From Deltaproteobacteria bacterium IMCC39146 (GTDB taxonomy: Bacteria > Desulfobacterota > Desulfuromonadia > Desulfuromonadales > BM103): DNA of 64,000 nt. A model generated the notes under the pieces. The model saw only the letters and a program-made list of their open reading frames with translations. It was not told where the DNA came from and did not search any database. Shown here piece by piece: positions 26,694-34,548 of this stretch (its first letter is position 1; each line of letters starts with the position of its first letter). Where the stretch lies: positions 1-64,000 of the forward strand of contig JARUHP010000003.1 in the NCBI GenBank assembly GCA_030005635.1, written 5' to 3'. A program made the position numbers and the translations under genes.

Positions 26694-27071
26694 ATGCGTT
26701 CATTGTCCATGCTCGACCTGCTGTTATTGCTATTGCTTGCCGGTTCACTGGTCGGCTGTTCGTCCAATATCCCGCCTCCGACCCAGAAGTTGGCCCTTTC
26801 GGAAGCGGCCATCAACCAGGCCGAAGCGGCTGGCGCCGTAGAGTTTGCGCCGTTGGAAGTGCGCTCGGCCCGGGAAAATCTGGCCAGGGCCCGAGAGGCC
26901 GTGACCAAGCAAGAGAACCAAAAAGCCTTGCAATTGGCCGAGCAGGCTGAGGTCGATGCCCAATTGGCTGAGGCCAAGGCGCGGACAGCCAAGGCACAGA
27001 AGACCGTTGACGTACTTCAGGAGAGTATTCGTACCCTGAAAAGCGAAATCGGGCGCAAGGTCAATCCTTGA
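26694..27071 (+). CDS. DUF4398 lipoprotein
   Basis: A 125-residue protein: signal peptide with lipobox SLVGC (Cys 22), then an Ala/Glu-rich helical domain typical of DUF4398 (ALSEAAINQAEAAGAVEFAP, LEVRSARENLARAREAV), predicted coiled coil. DUF4398 proteins are periplasmic lipoproteins usually encoded beside OmpA-type proteins, as here. Start at ATG 26694 after GAGGAGAACAG. First gene of the operon driven by sigma54 promoter B. Function beyond envelope association is unknown. Confidence 0.9.
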   Translation: MRSLSMLDLLLLLLLAGSLVGCSSNIPPPTQKLALSEAAINQAEAAGAVEFAPLEVRSARENLARAREAVTKQENQKALQLAEQAEVDAQLAEAKARTAKAQKTVDVLQESIRTLKSEIGRKVNP

Positions 27072-27099
27072 GCCCAACCCTGACCAGGAGTTGTTTTTT

Positions 27100-28065
27100 A
27101 TGAATAGCAAGAATCGATTTATCTGCTCTTTTGTCCTTATTGGGTTGACCAGCGCCCTGCTGGCAAGTTGTGGTGCACCGATCAAGAATGTTGATTTGCA
27201 GAAGGCCCAGGCTTCCTTCGCGGCAGCGAAGATGGATCCGGTTGTGGTACAAAACGCGCCCTTGGAATTGCAGACGGCTGAAACCTCCTTGCAGACGGCC
27301 GAAAGTCTCTGGAAGGCCGACGCCAAACCGGCAGAAGTCAACCACCACGCCTATCTTGCCTTGCAACGCACGGCCATCGCCAGGGAGATAGCCAGCCAAA
27401 AACTGGCTGAAGAACATATCGAGGAAGTCAACAGAGACCGCGCCAGGGTTCTGCTTGAGGCTCGAACCTTCGAGGCCGCGGACGCGACAAAGACCGCAAA
27501 AGTCCTGCGTCTGCAGGTTCTTGAGGCATCCAAAGACGCCGATTTAGCACGTCGCCAGGCTCAGGAGCAAGCAACCCTTCTCGCTGCCAAGACGGCCGAA
27601 ATTCAGCAGGCAGCGGAAGAGGCCAGAGTCGCTGCAACGTTGACTAAACAACTGGAAGCCGAGGTCGCCCAGTTGCAGGCAATCAAATCCGAGCGCGGCC
27701 TGGTCATCACCCTTGGGGACGTGCTCTTTGATTCAGGAAAGGCAGAACTTAAGGGAGGAGCGGTGGCGACGATCAGCAAGATCGCCAACTTCATGAAAAC
27801 CTACCCGACGCGGACCTTGCTAGTGGAAGGCTTTACCGACAGCAGCGGCTCCGATAGCTTCAATCTTGCTCTGTCAGAATGGCGAGCCAATGCCGTGGGT
27901 TCTGCCTTGACTGCCAGCGCCGTTGAAGCGCAACGCGTTGCGGTGCGCGGTTATGGAGAAGCCTACCCGGTTGCCAGCAACGAGACTCCTGTGGGACGCC
28001 AGTTGAATCGCCGGGTTGAAGTCATTATCTCCGACGAAAATGGCCTGCTCACAGAACGCCGATAA
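27100..28065 (+). CDS. DUF4398-OmpA fusion lipoprotein
   Basis: A 321-residue protein starting at ATG 27100, 9 bp after AGGAG; a TTG frame start 9 bp upstream is less likely. Lipobox LLASC, then a DUF4398 helical region (about 28-110), a long Ala/Glu/Lys-rich coiled coil (about 110-205) and an OmpA peptidoglycan-binding domain (about 208-318: LGDVLFDSGKAELK, LLVEGFTDSSGSDSFN, GYGEAYPVASN, NRRVEV). Anchored in a membrane by lipid and bound to peptidoglycan, it probably acts as an envelope tether together with the preceding gene (28-bp gap). Confidence 0.92.
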   Translation: MNSKNRFICSFVLIGLTSALLASCGAPIKNVDLQKAQASFAAAKMDPVVVQNAPLELQTAETSLQTAESLWKADAKPAEVNHHAYLALQRTAIAREIASQKLAEEHIEEVNRDRARVLLEARTFEAADATKTAKVLRLQVLEASKDADLARRQAQEQATLLAAKTAEIQQAAEEARVAATLTKQLEAEVAQLQAIKSERGLVITLGDVLFDSGKAELKGGAVATISKIANFMKTYPTRTLLVEGFTDSSGSDSFNLALSEWRANAVGSALTASAVEAQRVAVRGYGEAYPVASNETPVGRQLNRRVEVIISDENGLLTERR

Positions 28066-28090
28066 ATTGACCTTTAAACCTTGACGGGAA

Positions 28091-28115
28091 AAGCCCTCCG
28101 CGGGAAGGAGGGCTT
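28091..28115 (+). terminator. Hairpin after the DUF4398-OmpA gene
   Basis: AAGCCCTCC / GGAGGGCTT stem without a U tract; it separates the fusion gene from the small lipoprotein gene and may partly attenuate. Confidence 0.5.
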
Positions 28116-28141
28116 GATCGTCAATCAACAGGAGTTTTCTC

Positions 28142-28264
28142 ATGATCCGTCCATTCGTGATTTTAGTCATCGCAGTTTTTTTTGTTTCAATTCTCTCCGG
28201 CTGCCACCTGATCCATAAACCTCATTTCGGGCATTTACCCCCGGGACAGCTCAAGAAGCTTTAA
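28142..28264 (+). CDS. Small lipoprotein ending in a PPGQ-KK motif
   Basis: A 40-residue frame: hydrophobic signal (MIRPFVILVIAVFFVSILSG) with lipobox LSGC, then only about 20 residues, ending GHLPPGQLKKL. AGGAG precedes ATG. The PPGQ-x-KK tail also occurs in the RcnB-like protein at 34013 (CMPPGQAKK), which hints at a shared partner or fold. Too short to assign; the frame is supported by the lipobox and ribosome site. Confidence 0.7.
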   Translation: MIRPFVILVIAVFFVSILSGCHLIHKPHFGHLPPGQLKKL

Positions 28265-28625
28265 AAATAACCTTGCAGGCTGTCGGACAATCAATAAACT
28301 GGCTGCAAATTCGTCTGTTTGGTCCCTATCTCAGCTCCTTTTCGACCAAGAGCTTCGGCTATTGCTCTCAAATGCGCCAAAATCTGGCCTTAAGCATTCA
28401 AATTTTCGCTTCAGCCTTAATTCTCCGAGAGCCTCCTTGGGCACAAGCCTTTGCTCCAGGCAAGCCCTTGCCTGGAGCAAAGTTTGGTTTAGAATGAAAG
28501 AAATTCAGGGACGGCTTTGGGTGTTTTCGGCTTGCGCTATTGCCAAGGCAGGGGAAAGAGTGAGCGACACCAAGGTTTTTCTTTTTTCGTATGCACAATA
28601 ACCATCCATCAAAGGGAGCAGAGAG
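28265..28625. other. Intergenic DNA with a dispersed repeat fragment
   Basis: The start (28275-28306) repeats the ~32-bp motif seen at 11242-11274. A 34-bp perfect palindrome lies at 28449-28482. No supported gene; a frame around 28362-28601 has no ribosome site or recognisable motif. Confidence 0.5.
28449..28482. repeat. 34-bp perfect palindrome
   Basis: CTTTGCTCCAGGCAAG, then CC, then the exact reverse complement: 16-base arms with a two-base centre. As RNA it would be an extremely stable hairpin; as DNA it could be a binding or cruciform site. Confidence 0.85.
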
Positions 28626-29240
28626 ATGAGCAGACTTCGAACACTGAGCGCAATGTTGCTGGTTTTGGCGATCTTCGGTTGCGGGCCATCGGAGGAATCA
28701 AGATCGGAGCAGGGCTCCAAAGAGACAACGACGGAGAAGGTGACCGAAGCAGCCAAGTCTGCAGTCGAGGAGGTCAAGGAAATGGCGACCGCCGTTGCCG
28801 ATAAGGCCGTCGAAATGGAAGAAAAAGCCGAACCTGCAATCAAAGAAGCCGCCGCAGAGACCAAGGCGATGGCTGTTGCCGCGGCCGACAAAACCGGCGA
28901 GATGATGACCGATGCCAAGGATGCGACCATGAAGGCTGCCGATTCGGCTGGCGAGTCGATGAAGTCCGCCGCAGTTGCAACGACGATGGCCGCCGACAAA
29001 GTTGTCGATGCAGCCAAGCAAGCGGTCAGCCCAGAGACGATCGTGCTCGAAGCCAGCTACGGCAATGTTGCCTTCCCGCATGCGATGCATTCTGGCGAGT
29101 TTGATTGCAACACCTGCCATGGCGAAGGCACACCTGGGTTGTTCGGCCTCGACAAGGCAAAAGCCCATGTGCTCTGCAAGGATTGCCACAAGCAGAAAGG
29201 GGCCGGTCCGACTGATTGCAAGGGCTGCCACAAGAAGTGA
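28626..29240 (+). CDS. Triheme c7-type cytochrome lipoprotein with Ala-rich stalk
   Basis: A 204-residue protein. Signal peptide with lipobox AIFGC (Cys 19), then about 115 residues of Ala/Lys/Glu/Met-rich helix (predicted coiled coil or stalk), then a compact cytochrome domain (about 140-204). The domain has three CxxCH heme sites (CNTCH, CKDCH, CKGCH) and spaced histidines in FPHAMHSG, as in cytochrome c7/c3-type modules. It is probably an electron-carrying lipoprotein held away from the membrane by its helical stalk. GGGAGCAGAGAG precedes ATG. No terminator is obvious downstream. Confidence 0.9.
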   Translation: MSRLRTLSAMLLVLAIFGCGPSEESRSEQGSKETTTEKVTEAAKSAVEEVKEMATAVADKAVEMEEKAEPAIKEAAAETKAMAVAAADKTGEMMTDAKDATMKAADSAGESMKSAAVATTMAADKVVDAAKQAVSPETIVLEASYGNVAFPHAMHSGEFDCNTCHGEGTPGLFGLDKAKAHVLCKDCHKQKGAGPTDCKGCHKK

Positions 29241-29384
29241 TCGATACGGCGGGATGGATCAGCGCCCAGTTGTCGTTTGACACGGCTAAATAATATTATT
29301 TCTGATAAGTTGTTTTATGTAAGGAAAAAGGGAACATAACTAATCTGGACATAATCTCCAAGCTTGTGACGTCGGCAACGGCAC
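29241..29384. other. Short intergenic DNA
   Basis: No gene and no clear terminator seen; leads into enhancer-like site C. Confidence 0.3.
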
Positions 29385-29418
29385 CTGTCATATATGGCAG
29401 ATATTCCATATGCGACAG
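29385..29418 (+). promoter_or_regulatory. Putative enhancer site C
   Basis: CTGTCATATATGG and CCATATGCGACAG form a clean inverted repeat centred about 114 bp before the -24 GG of sigma54 promoter C. It is the best conserved of the four sites. Confidence 0.7.
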
Positions 29419-29512
29419 AATATGTTTGTCAGCTTTAGTTTTTCTCTGTTGCCCTTTGTAGTTTTTCCCTGCGAAATCAAACCTTTACCGTTGCATTAAC
29501 CACAAACTCTTT

Positions 29513-29529
29513 CCGGCACTCTTGTTGCA
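29513..29529 (+). promoter_or_regulatory. Sigma54 promoter C
   Basis: CCGGCACTCTTGTTGCA with GG (29515-29516) and GC (29527-29528) 10 bp apart. The leader to the PA2779-family gene is about 230 nt. Confidence 0.88.
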
Positions 29530-29769
29530 CTTTATAAATACGACCATTGCAAAAGATCGAGCCGGGTACCGCTTATTTAATTCAGTCAGCAGCCATCTCC
29601 ATGACTGACAGTGGTCGTTTCTCTGAAAAGGGCTAATGTACGCTTCAGATTTGATCTTGACGATTATCAAAGAAATTAACATTACCAGGGTTCCCATTAG
29701 AGTTGGGCATTCATGGTATTTCTCCTGGGTATCATTTCAACGAAACTTCGAGTTAAAGGAAAATCCATC

Positions 29770-30177
29770 ATGTTAAAGAACGTATTAAAGCCAATGAGTC
29801 TCTTTTTAGTCTTTTCTTTTCTTCTGCTTGATCTGTCCGTGCAAACGGCCAATGCGAAAATGGTCGACACCAATGCCGTGATTGCGGTGCAGCAGGAAAC
29901 AGTAAACCGGGAGCGGGTTGCCGCCTTTCTCGGTCGTGAAGATGTGCAGAAAGTCATGGTGCAACAAGGTGTTGATCCTGCTGAGGCCCAGCAAAGGGTG
30001 GCCAGTCTTTCCCCTTCAGAGCTAACGAAAATGGCAAATTCCATGGACCAATTGCCTGCTGGTAGCGGAGGGGGTGGTGCAATCGTTGGTGCCGTGGTAT
30101 TCGTCTTTGTGGTGTTGCTGGTCACCGACCTCCTTGGGCTCACCCATGTTTTCCCTTTTGTTAACGCCCAGCGCTAA
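29770..30177 (+). CDS. PA2779-family protein
   Basis: A 135-residue protein from ATG 29770 (MLKNVLKPMSLFLVFSFLLL) after AAAGGA; an upstream in-frame ATG at 29713 is less likely. Signal peptide or signal anchor ending near ANAK, a conserved region with VNRERVAAFLGREDVQKVM and ASLSPSELTKMA, a glycine run (GSGGGG) and a C-terminal membrane helix (AIVGAVVFVFVVLLVTDLLG). The family is almost always paired with a PA2778-type protein, as here. Function unknown; membrane-bound. Confidence 0.88.
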   Translation: MLKNVLKPMSLFLVFSFLLLDLSVQTANAKMVDTNAVIAVQQETVNRERVAAFLGREDVQKVMVQQGVDPAEAQQRVASLSPSELTKMANSMDQLPAGSGGGGAIVGAVVFVFVVLLVTDLLGLTHVFPFVNAQR

Positions 30178-30217
30178 ACGCAAGGCAAGCTCACGCTTGA
30201 TTGAGGCTGGCAATCGA

Positions 30218-31135
30218 ATGATTGCCGGCCTGTTCTTGTTGGCGCTGCCTCTGCTGATGCAGGGCTGCGGACTTCTGCCGATGGGGCCCCTGACCGAAGC
30301 GCCGGGAGTCCCGGCCAAGGCCATGGTTTCCGGAGTGCCTTTTTTTGCCCAGGATGAATTGCAGTGCGGGCCGGCAGCCCTTGCCATGGCGCTCAACTGG
30401 AGCGGGGTTGCGGTGCAACCCTCTGACCTTTCGCCCGAGGTCTATACCCCCGGTCTTAAAGGCAGCCTGCAGAGCGCTCTGATTGGTTCATCCCGTCGGC
30501 ATGGTCGGATCGCATACCCAATCACCGGCAGCGATGCTTTGTTGGCCGAGGTTGCAGCTGGTCATCCGGTCATCGTTCTGGTCAACCTGAGCTTTTTCTG
30601 GTACCCGAAATGGCACTATGCTGTGGTTATTGGCTTCGATCAGGAACAGGGCGAGGTTATCCTCCACTCAGGACTCACTGCCAGGGAGATTCTTAGTGCC
30701 CGGACTTTTATGAATATCTGGCGTCGTAGCGATTATTGGGGACTTCTGGTGTTGCCGCCGGACCAGATGCCGGTTGAAAGTAACGAAGTGGAGTGGCTTG
30801 CCGCCGTTGCCGGATTGGAAAAGGCTGGTCAGCTGCAGGCTGCCGCAACCGGATATGTCACGGCCCTGACACGTTGGGAAGCAAGCTTTGCTGCCTGGAT
30901 GGGGCTTGGCAACAGCCGCTACAGTCTGCACGATCTTGATGGCTCCGCTGAGGCCTTTCATCAGGCAACTCTGATGCAACCGGAAAATGGCCTGGCCTTC
31001 AACAATCTGGCCCATGTCCTGGACGAACAGGGCAAGCAGAAAGCGGCCCTGGTTGCGGCACAACGCGCCGTGGATCTCGGGGGGCCGTTTCTCGATACGT
31101 TTCGGCAGACTTTAGAAGAGATCAAACTCAGGTAG
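30218..31135 (+). CDS. PA2778-family cysteine peptidase-like lipoprotein with TPR
   Basis: About 305 residues from ATG 30218 (MIAGLFLLALPLLMQGC, lipobox at MQGC); in-frame starts at 30146 and 30074 would overlap the upstream gene and lengthen the signal. A C39-like papain-fold domain follows (Cys in ELQCGPAALAMALNW, His in KWHYAVVIGF, Asp/Asn downstream). The C-terminal part (about 190-300) has TPR-type helices (AWMGLGNSRYSLHDLDGSAE, AFNNLAHVLDEQGK). The pair with the PA2779 protein is probably translated from one mRNA driven by sigma54 promoter C. Substrate unknown. Confidence 0.88.
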   Translation: MIAGLFLLALPLLMQGCGLLPMGPLTEAPGVPAKAMVSGVPFFAQDELQCGPAALAMALNWSGVAVQPSDLSPEVYTPGLKGSLQSALIGSSRRHGRIAYPITGSDALLAEVAAGHPVIVLVNLSFFWYPKWHYAVVIGFDQEQGEVILHSGLTAREILSARTFMNIWRRSDYWGLLVLPPDQMPVESNEVEWLAAVAGLEKAGQLQAAATGYVTALTRWEASFAAWMGLGNSRYSLHDLDGSAEAFHQATLMQPENGLAFNNLAHVLDEQGKQKAALVAAQRAVDLGGPFLDTFRQTLEEIKLR

Positions 31136-31433
31136 ACGCCCACCCGGCACCACTCCATTGCACCTGCTGATTCGTTCTTTGTGCCCAGGTAAACGACCAA
31201 TCTCCTGGCACTGTCTCAAGGCCGAAGCAGGGCCTGTATTGCTTAGAGAATACTCACGAAATCGTAGCTCTGCATCTGGCAGCCGATCACCGAGACGAAG
31301 CCATTGCCGAACTGGTTGATCTCCGGCATGATCTTGGAATTCGGTGACACACAGCATATGTGGCACTACTTGCTAGAGATCGGGGACACAGTGTTAATGT
31401 GCTTGTCCCCGACCCAAAACGAAAATAACGACA
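31136..31433. other. Intergenic DNA, probably degraded
   Basis: No functional gene. Contains an inverted repeat around 31378-31411 (CGGGGACA ... TGTCCCCG) like the one near 11411. The sequence CATATGTGGCAC near 31354 resembles an enhancer half-site but has no matching promoter. Confidence 0.35.
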
Positions 31434-31652
31434 CTGCTCGATGATGTAACCCACTGCAGCCTTGACCTCGTCATCACTCAAATCGGGGTTACCGCCTTTG
31501 GCCGGCATCGCCCCTTTTCCTTTGATGACCGATTCCACCATGGCATCCATACCATGCGCCATATGAGCGTTCCAGACTTCCTTGTCCCCTGTTTTCGGCG
31601 CACCGGCGAGCCCTGTAGCGTGGCAGGTGGCACAGGACAGTTCATAAACCAT
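31434..31652 (-). pseudogene. Fragment of a cytochrome c5-family gene
   Basis: Minus-strand frame with MVYELSCATCHATGLAGAPK, VESVIKGKGAMPAKGGNPDL and EVKAAVGYIIEQ: the heme site CATCH, the Met ligand region and the C-terminal helix of a cytochrome c5-type monoheme protein. The N-terminal signal peptide and first helix are missing. After about residue 73 the frame runs into unrelated low-similarity sequence. It therefore looks like a relic, beside a decayed LysR gene. Confidence 0.75.
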
Positions 31653-31738
31653 CTTAGCTCAAAGCCGAGTTCCCCGACGCTAACCACAACTGCTGGGCCT
31701 ACCTGGTCGGCCCGCCCGGCAGCAGTGACCGGATCGGC

Positions 31739-32503
31739 TTAAGCGATGATGGCGAACCGCACGGCGTGGCCGGCAAGTCGATGTTGACCACGTTGCAGCA
31801 CAGCGGCCTCGGCGATGATATTCAGTGCGGAGGTATAGTGAGGGTCTTCCAGGACGATCCGGCGTGAGAGCCCCCGACTGGCCAGGGCCTTGTTGATCCC
31901 GCGCCGCTTGTCTTCGCCGCTGGTGATCACGGCATGTGGATAGGTGATTTAGGCCTCCATGGTCAGCCCGGTTGAGATAAACGGATGCTGCGGGCTCATT
32001 ACGCAGACCAGCGTATCCTCATCGATCAACTGAGAATAGATATTCGCCGGAGGCTGGTCGATGCTGCCGGTCCTCAGATCGATGCTGCCGTTCACCAGCC
32101 CCTCAAAGGAGCGATGGTCCCAGTTGATCAGCCGGATGCCGACACTCGCCGCCTGATGGTCGATGCGCTTGAGAGCTGCAGGGAGGATGAACTGTGCCAT
32201 GTATTCGGTAACGGCGAGAGTCAGGGTGCGCTCGCAACGGGCCGGGTTAAAATCTTCGGATTGCAGAAAATCCTCGAAGATCTCCCGCAACTGGCCCAGG
32301 CATTTACTCATGGTGGACTGCGTCATGTTGGGCTGTTCCGCGGCACGGCTCACATTGCAGGTATCGAGAAGAACATTAAGATTCACCAGCAGGTTGAGAT
32401 TGATGTCGGAAAGTTTTATTGTGGCTCTTTTCGATGGAGGCTTTATCTCTTTAACGCGGACAGTCTTGGACACAACAATAAACTGCCGGTGCAAGGGGTG
32501 CAA
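31739..32503 (-). pseudogene. Decayed LysR-family regulator
   Basis: The N-terminal HTH region (LNLLVNLNVLLDTCNVSRAAE, NMTQSTMSKCLGQLREIF) jumps directly to LQSEDFNPARCERTLTLAV. This implies loss of roughly 40-45 residues normally found between them. The effector domain continues to LTMEA, where a TAA at 31949-31951 interrupts it. The same frame resumes with ITYPHAVITSGEDKRRGINK and ends early at 31739. Internal deletion, nonsense codon and missing C-terminus together make this a pseudogene. Confidence 0.88.
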
Positions 32504-32641
32504 GACTTCATGGTGACTCTCTGCGGGAATCAGGCGCGATAATCTCCTCTCCTCTCAGGCAAGTTGCTTCCAGGGATGGAGCACTCAAAATGGAGTGCCG
32601 CGTCTTCTGGTCCTCACCTTTATCGCCGTTACCCGGCGGGC

Positions 32642-32711
32642 CAATGTCGTCAGAGTCACCCGTCATATGTGGCAGGTATAGCATATGTAACGGGAGGTGC
32701 TGACGACATTG
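32642..32711 (+). promoter_or_regulatory. Putative enhancer site D, nested palindromes
   Basis: Outer arms CAATGTCGTCAG (32642-32653) and CTGACGACATTG (32700-32711) are perfect. Inside them lies CCGTCATATG ... CATATGTAACGG, related to sites B and C. The centre is about 115 bp before the -24 GG of sigma54 promoter D. Confidence 0.7.
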
Positions 32712-32788
32712 CCTTGACCTTCTCATTTTTACATTCGTTTTCCCCTGAATTATCAAGTCATTAGCTTCGCGGCATCCATAAGTGATTT

Positions 32789-32805
32789 CCGGCACGCTCG
32801 TTGCT
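32789..32805 (+). promoter_or_regulatory. Sigma54 promoter D
   Basis: CCGGCACGCTCGTTGCT: GG (32791-32792) and GC (32803-32804) 10 bp apart. It reads toward the glycine-zipper lipoprotein gene with a ~170-nt leader. Confidence 0.88.
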
Positions 32806-32981
32806 TTTACACAAGGGGCAGGAAACGTTCGCTGGCTGAATGCAGGGAAAGATTGACGACGTCGAGAAAGTCTTCGGTGATTGATCGTGTGTACAAAAAG
32901 AACAAAAGCGACGCGATCGGTCATGCACTGCAAGGGACGCACAGAAATACAAATCAGCTCAACTTCTAAAGTGAGGAAATT

Positions 32982-33206
32982 ATGAAAAGCATGGTGAGCA
33001 TTATTTCAATCCTGAGTCTTACCCTTATGTTCGGCTGCTCAGGTATGAACTCAAGACAGCAATCGACGCTGAGCGGAGCGGGGATTGGTGCTGTTGGCGG
33101 TGGTGTGATCGGCGCGGCGAGCGGAGGAAGTCCTTTGACCGGGGCAGTTCTCGGCGCTGGTGTCGGCGGCGCGGGCGGCTACCTGTACGACAAAAACAAG
33201 AAATAG
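32982..33206 (+). CDS. Glycine-zipper lipoprotein
   Basis: A 74-residue protein: signal peptide with lipobox LMFGC (Cys 19), then a glycine-zipper segment (GAGIGAVGGGVIGAASGG, then AVLGAGVGGAGGYLYDKNKK) that probably packs as a membrane-inserting hairpin, as in Slp/Pcp-type and OsmB-like stress lipoproteins. GAGGAAATT precedes ATG. First gene after sigma54 promoter D; membership of the same envelope regulon is inferred. Confidence 0.88.
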   Translation: MKSMVSIISILSLTLMFGCSGMNSRQQSTLSGAGIGAVGGGVIGAASGGSPLTGAVLGAGVGGAGGYLYDKNKK

Positions 33207-33473
33207 GCACGGGGCTGCAATTATCCCTGCAACTGGCGTGAGCCATGGGAGAACTGGGCGCCAATAGGAACAGCTTGTTTTGAGTGCCCTGCGCGTCCCG
33301 GGACCGCACCTTGCGGGGACGCCCTTTCGCATCATTCGTGGTCTGCACCCCCGACTGACAACGACAGCGCCGGGTTGCATTTATGGCCTCCGATGAAGAT
33401 AACTGCATCACAGAGCGTCACTCACGTTTGTGATGACAACTCTGCGCCTTAAATCGGCGGAAAGTGAAAGACT
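33207..33473. other. Intergenic DNA
   Basis: No supported gene, promoter or clear terminator was seen. Confidence 0.3.
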
Positions 33474-33941
33474 ATGTTCAGATACGTCAAGGTTATTGTC
33501 TGCCTGACCCTCTTTGTCTCGATGTTCGGCTGTACCGGGCTGGAACCAGGGTTTGAAACGCCCACGGTGGGGGTCAGCTCTTTTCGCATCCTGCCCTCAA
33601 CAGGTGTGCCTCAGTTCGAGATTGGACTGCATATCGTCAACCCGAACCGCTCGGCACTCAAGCTCGCAGGCATTGTTTACTCGGTGACCCTCGAAGGGCA
33701 CAAGGTGCTGACGGGAGTGACAAACGATCTGCCGGTGATCGCAGCTTATGGCGAGGGTGATGTCGTCCTTCTGGCGACGGCCGATCTGCTGAACAGCCTC
33801 GGTCTGTTTGCTTCGCTGATGCAGACAAGGCAGGATGCTTTTGCCTATGAGCTGGAGGCGAAGCTTGATATCGGCAGCTTTCGGCCACGGATTCATGTTA
33901 TGGAGAAGGGCGAGATTTCTCTACAGGGGGTTGCCAGGTAA
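33474..33941 (+). CDS. LEA14-like (LEA type 2) lipoprotein
   Basis: A 155-residue protein: signal with lipobox SMFGC (Cys 20), then a single LEA_2/WHy-type beta domain (VGVSSFRILPSTGVPQFEIG, LHIVNPNRSALKLAGIVYSV, NDLPVIAAYGEGDV, LEAKLDIGSF). The NPN core is characteristic. LEA14-like lipoproteins are periplasmic or outer-membrane proteins linked to desiccation or stress tolerance; the exact role is unknown. It may follow the glycine-zipper gene in one transcript (267-bp gap). Confidence 0.88.
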   Translation: MFRYVKVIVCLTLFVSMFGCTGLEPGFETPTVGVSSFRILPSTGVPQFEIGLHIVNPNRSALKLAGIVYSVTLEGHKVLTGVTNDLPVIAAYGEGDVVLLATADLLNSLGLFASLMQTRQDAFAYELEAKLDIGSFRPRIHVMEKGEISLQGVAR

Positions 33942-34012
33942 AGGGACCGAGAGAGGTGAGTGGCGTCGAGGGCTTTTAGTTCGGTTCACAACAATTCAAA
34001 AGGAGACAGCTC

Positions 34013-34483
34013 ATGCAAAAAAACATCTTGTGGAAAAGTCGCATTCTGGCACTGGGCATTGCCGTGATACTCGCGGCCACCCCAGCCCTTGCGAATAAGC
34101 CGGAATGGGCGGGAGGCGGTAAAAAGGATAGCAAGCACGACAGCAAACACAAACAGAATGACAATCAAAACAGCTATTTCGATGGCCATCATCGGACCGT
34201 CATGCACAGCTACTATACTGACCAATATCGTTCCGGTCATTGCCCGCCAGGGCTCGCCAAAAAGCACAACGGCTGCATGCCGCCCGGCCAAGCCAAAAAA
34301 TGGACGGTAGGTCAACAACTGCCCAGGGAGGTCATCTTCTTTGATTTACCGAGTGAGGTTGTTGTGCGACTCGGTGCGCCGCCGGCAAGGCACCGCTATG
34401 TGCGCGTGGCCAATGACATTCTCTTGCTCGCAGTGGGAACGGGAATGGTGGTTGATGCCATTGAGAATTTAGGCAACTATTAA
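34013..34483 (+). CDS. RcnB-like periplasmic protein
   Basis: A 156-residue protein with a signal peptide (ILALGIAVILAATPALA), a His/Lys/Asp-rich segment (about 30-65) and an RcnB-type domain: CPPGLAKKHNGCMPPGQAKKW, then PREVIFFDLP and a final YVRVANDILLLAVGTGMVVDAI. RcnB of E. coli is a periplasmic protein affecting nickel/cobalt homeostasis, but most RcnB-family members are uncharacterised. AGGAGAC precedes ATG. Terminated at 34516. Confidence 0.88.
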   Translation: MQKNILWKSRILALGIAVILAATPALANKPEWAGGGKKDSKHDSKHKQNDNQNSYFDGHHRTVMHSYYTDQYRSGHCPPGLAKKHNGCMPPGQAKKWTVGQQLPREVIFFDLPSEVVVRLGAPPARHRYVRVANDILLLAVGTGMVVDAIENLGNY

Positions 34484-34515
34484 GAATCTGGAACATAATC
34501 CCAAGAATAGAGTCG

Positions 34516-34548
34516 GGGACCCTTCCCCTGTGGGAAGGGTCCCTCTTC
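34516..34548 (+). terminator. Intrinsic terminator after the RcnB-like gene
   Basis: GGGACCCTTCCC / GGGAAGGGTCCC, perfect 12-base arms with a CTGT loop, followed by TCTTCGT. Confidence 0.85.

Noticed and set aside
31350-31366. TGGCAC...TTGC near 31357 as a fifth sigma54 promoter
   Set aside because: GG and GC are only 8 bp apart rather than 10, and no intact gene follows.
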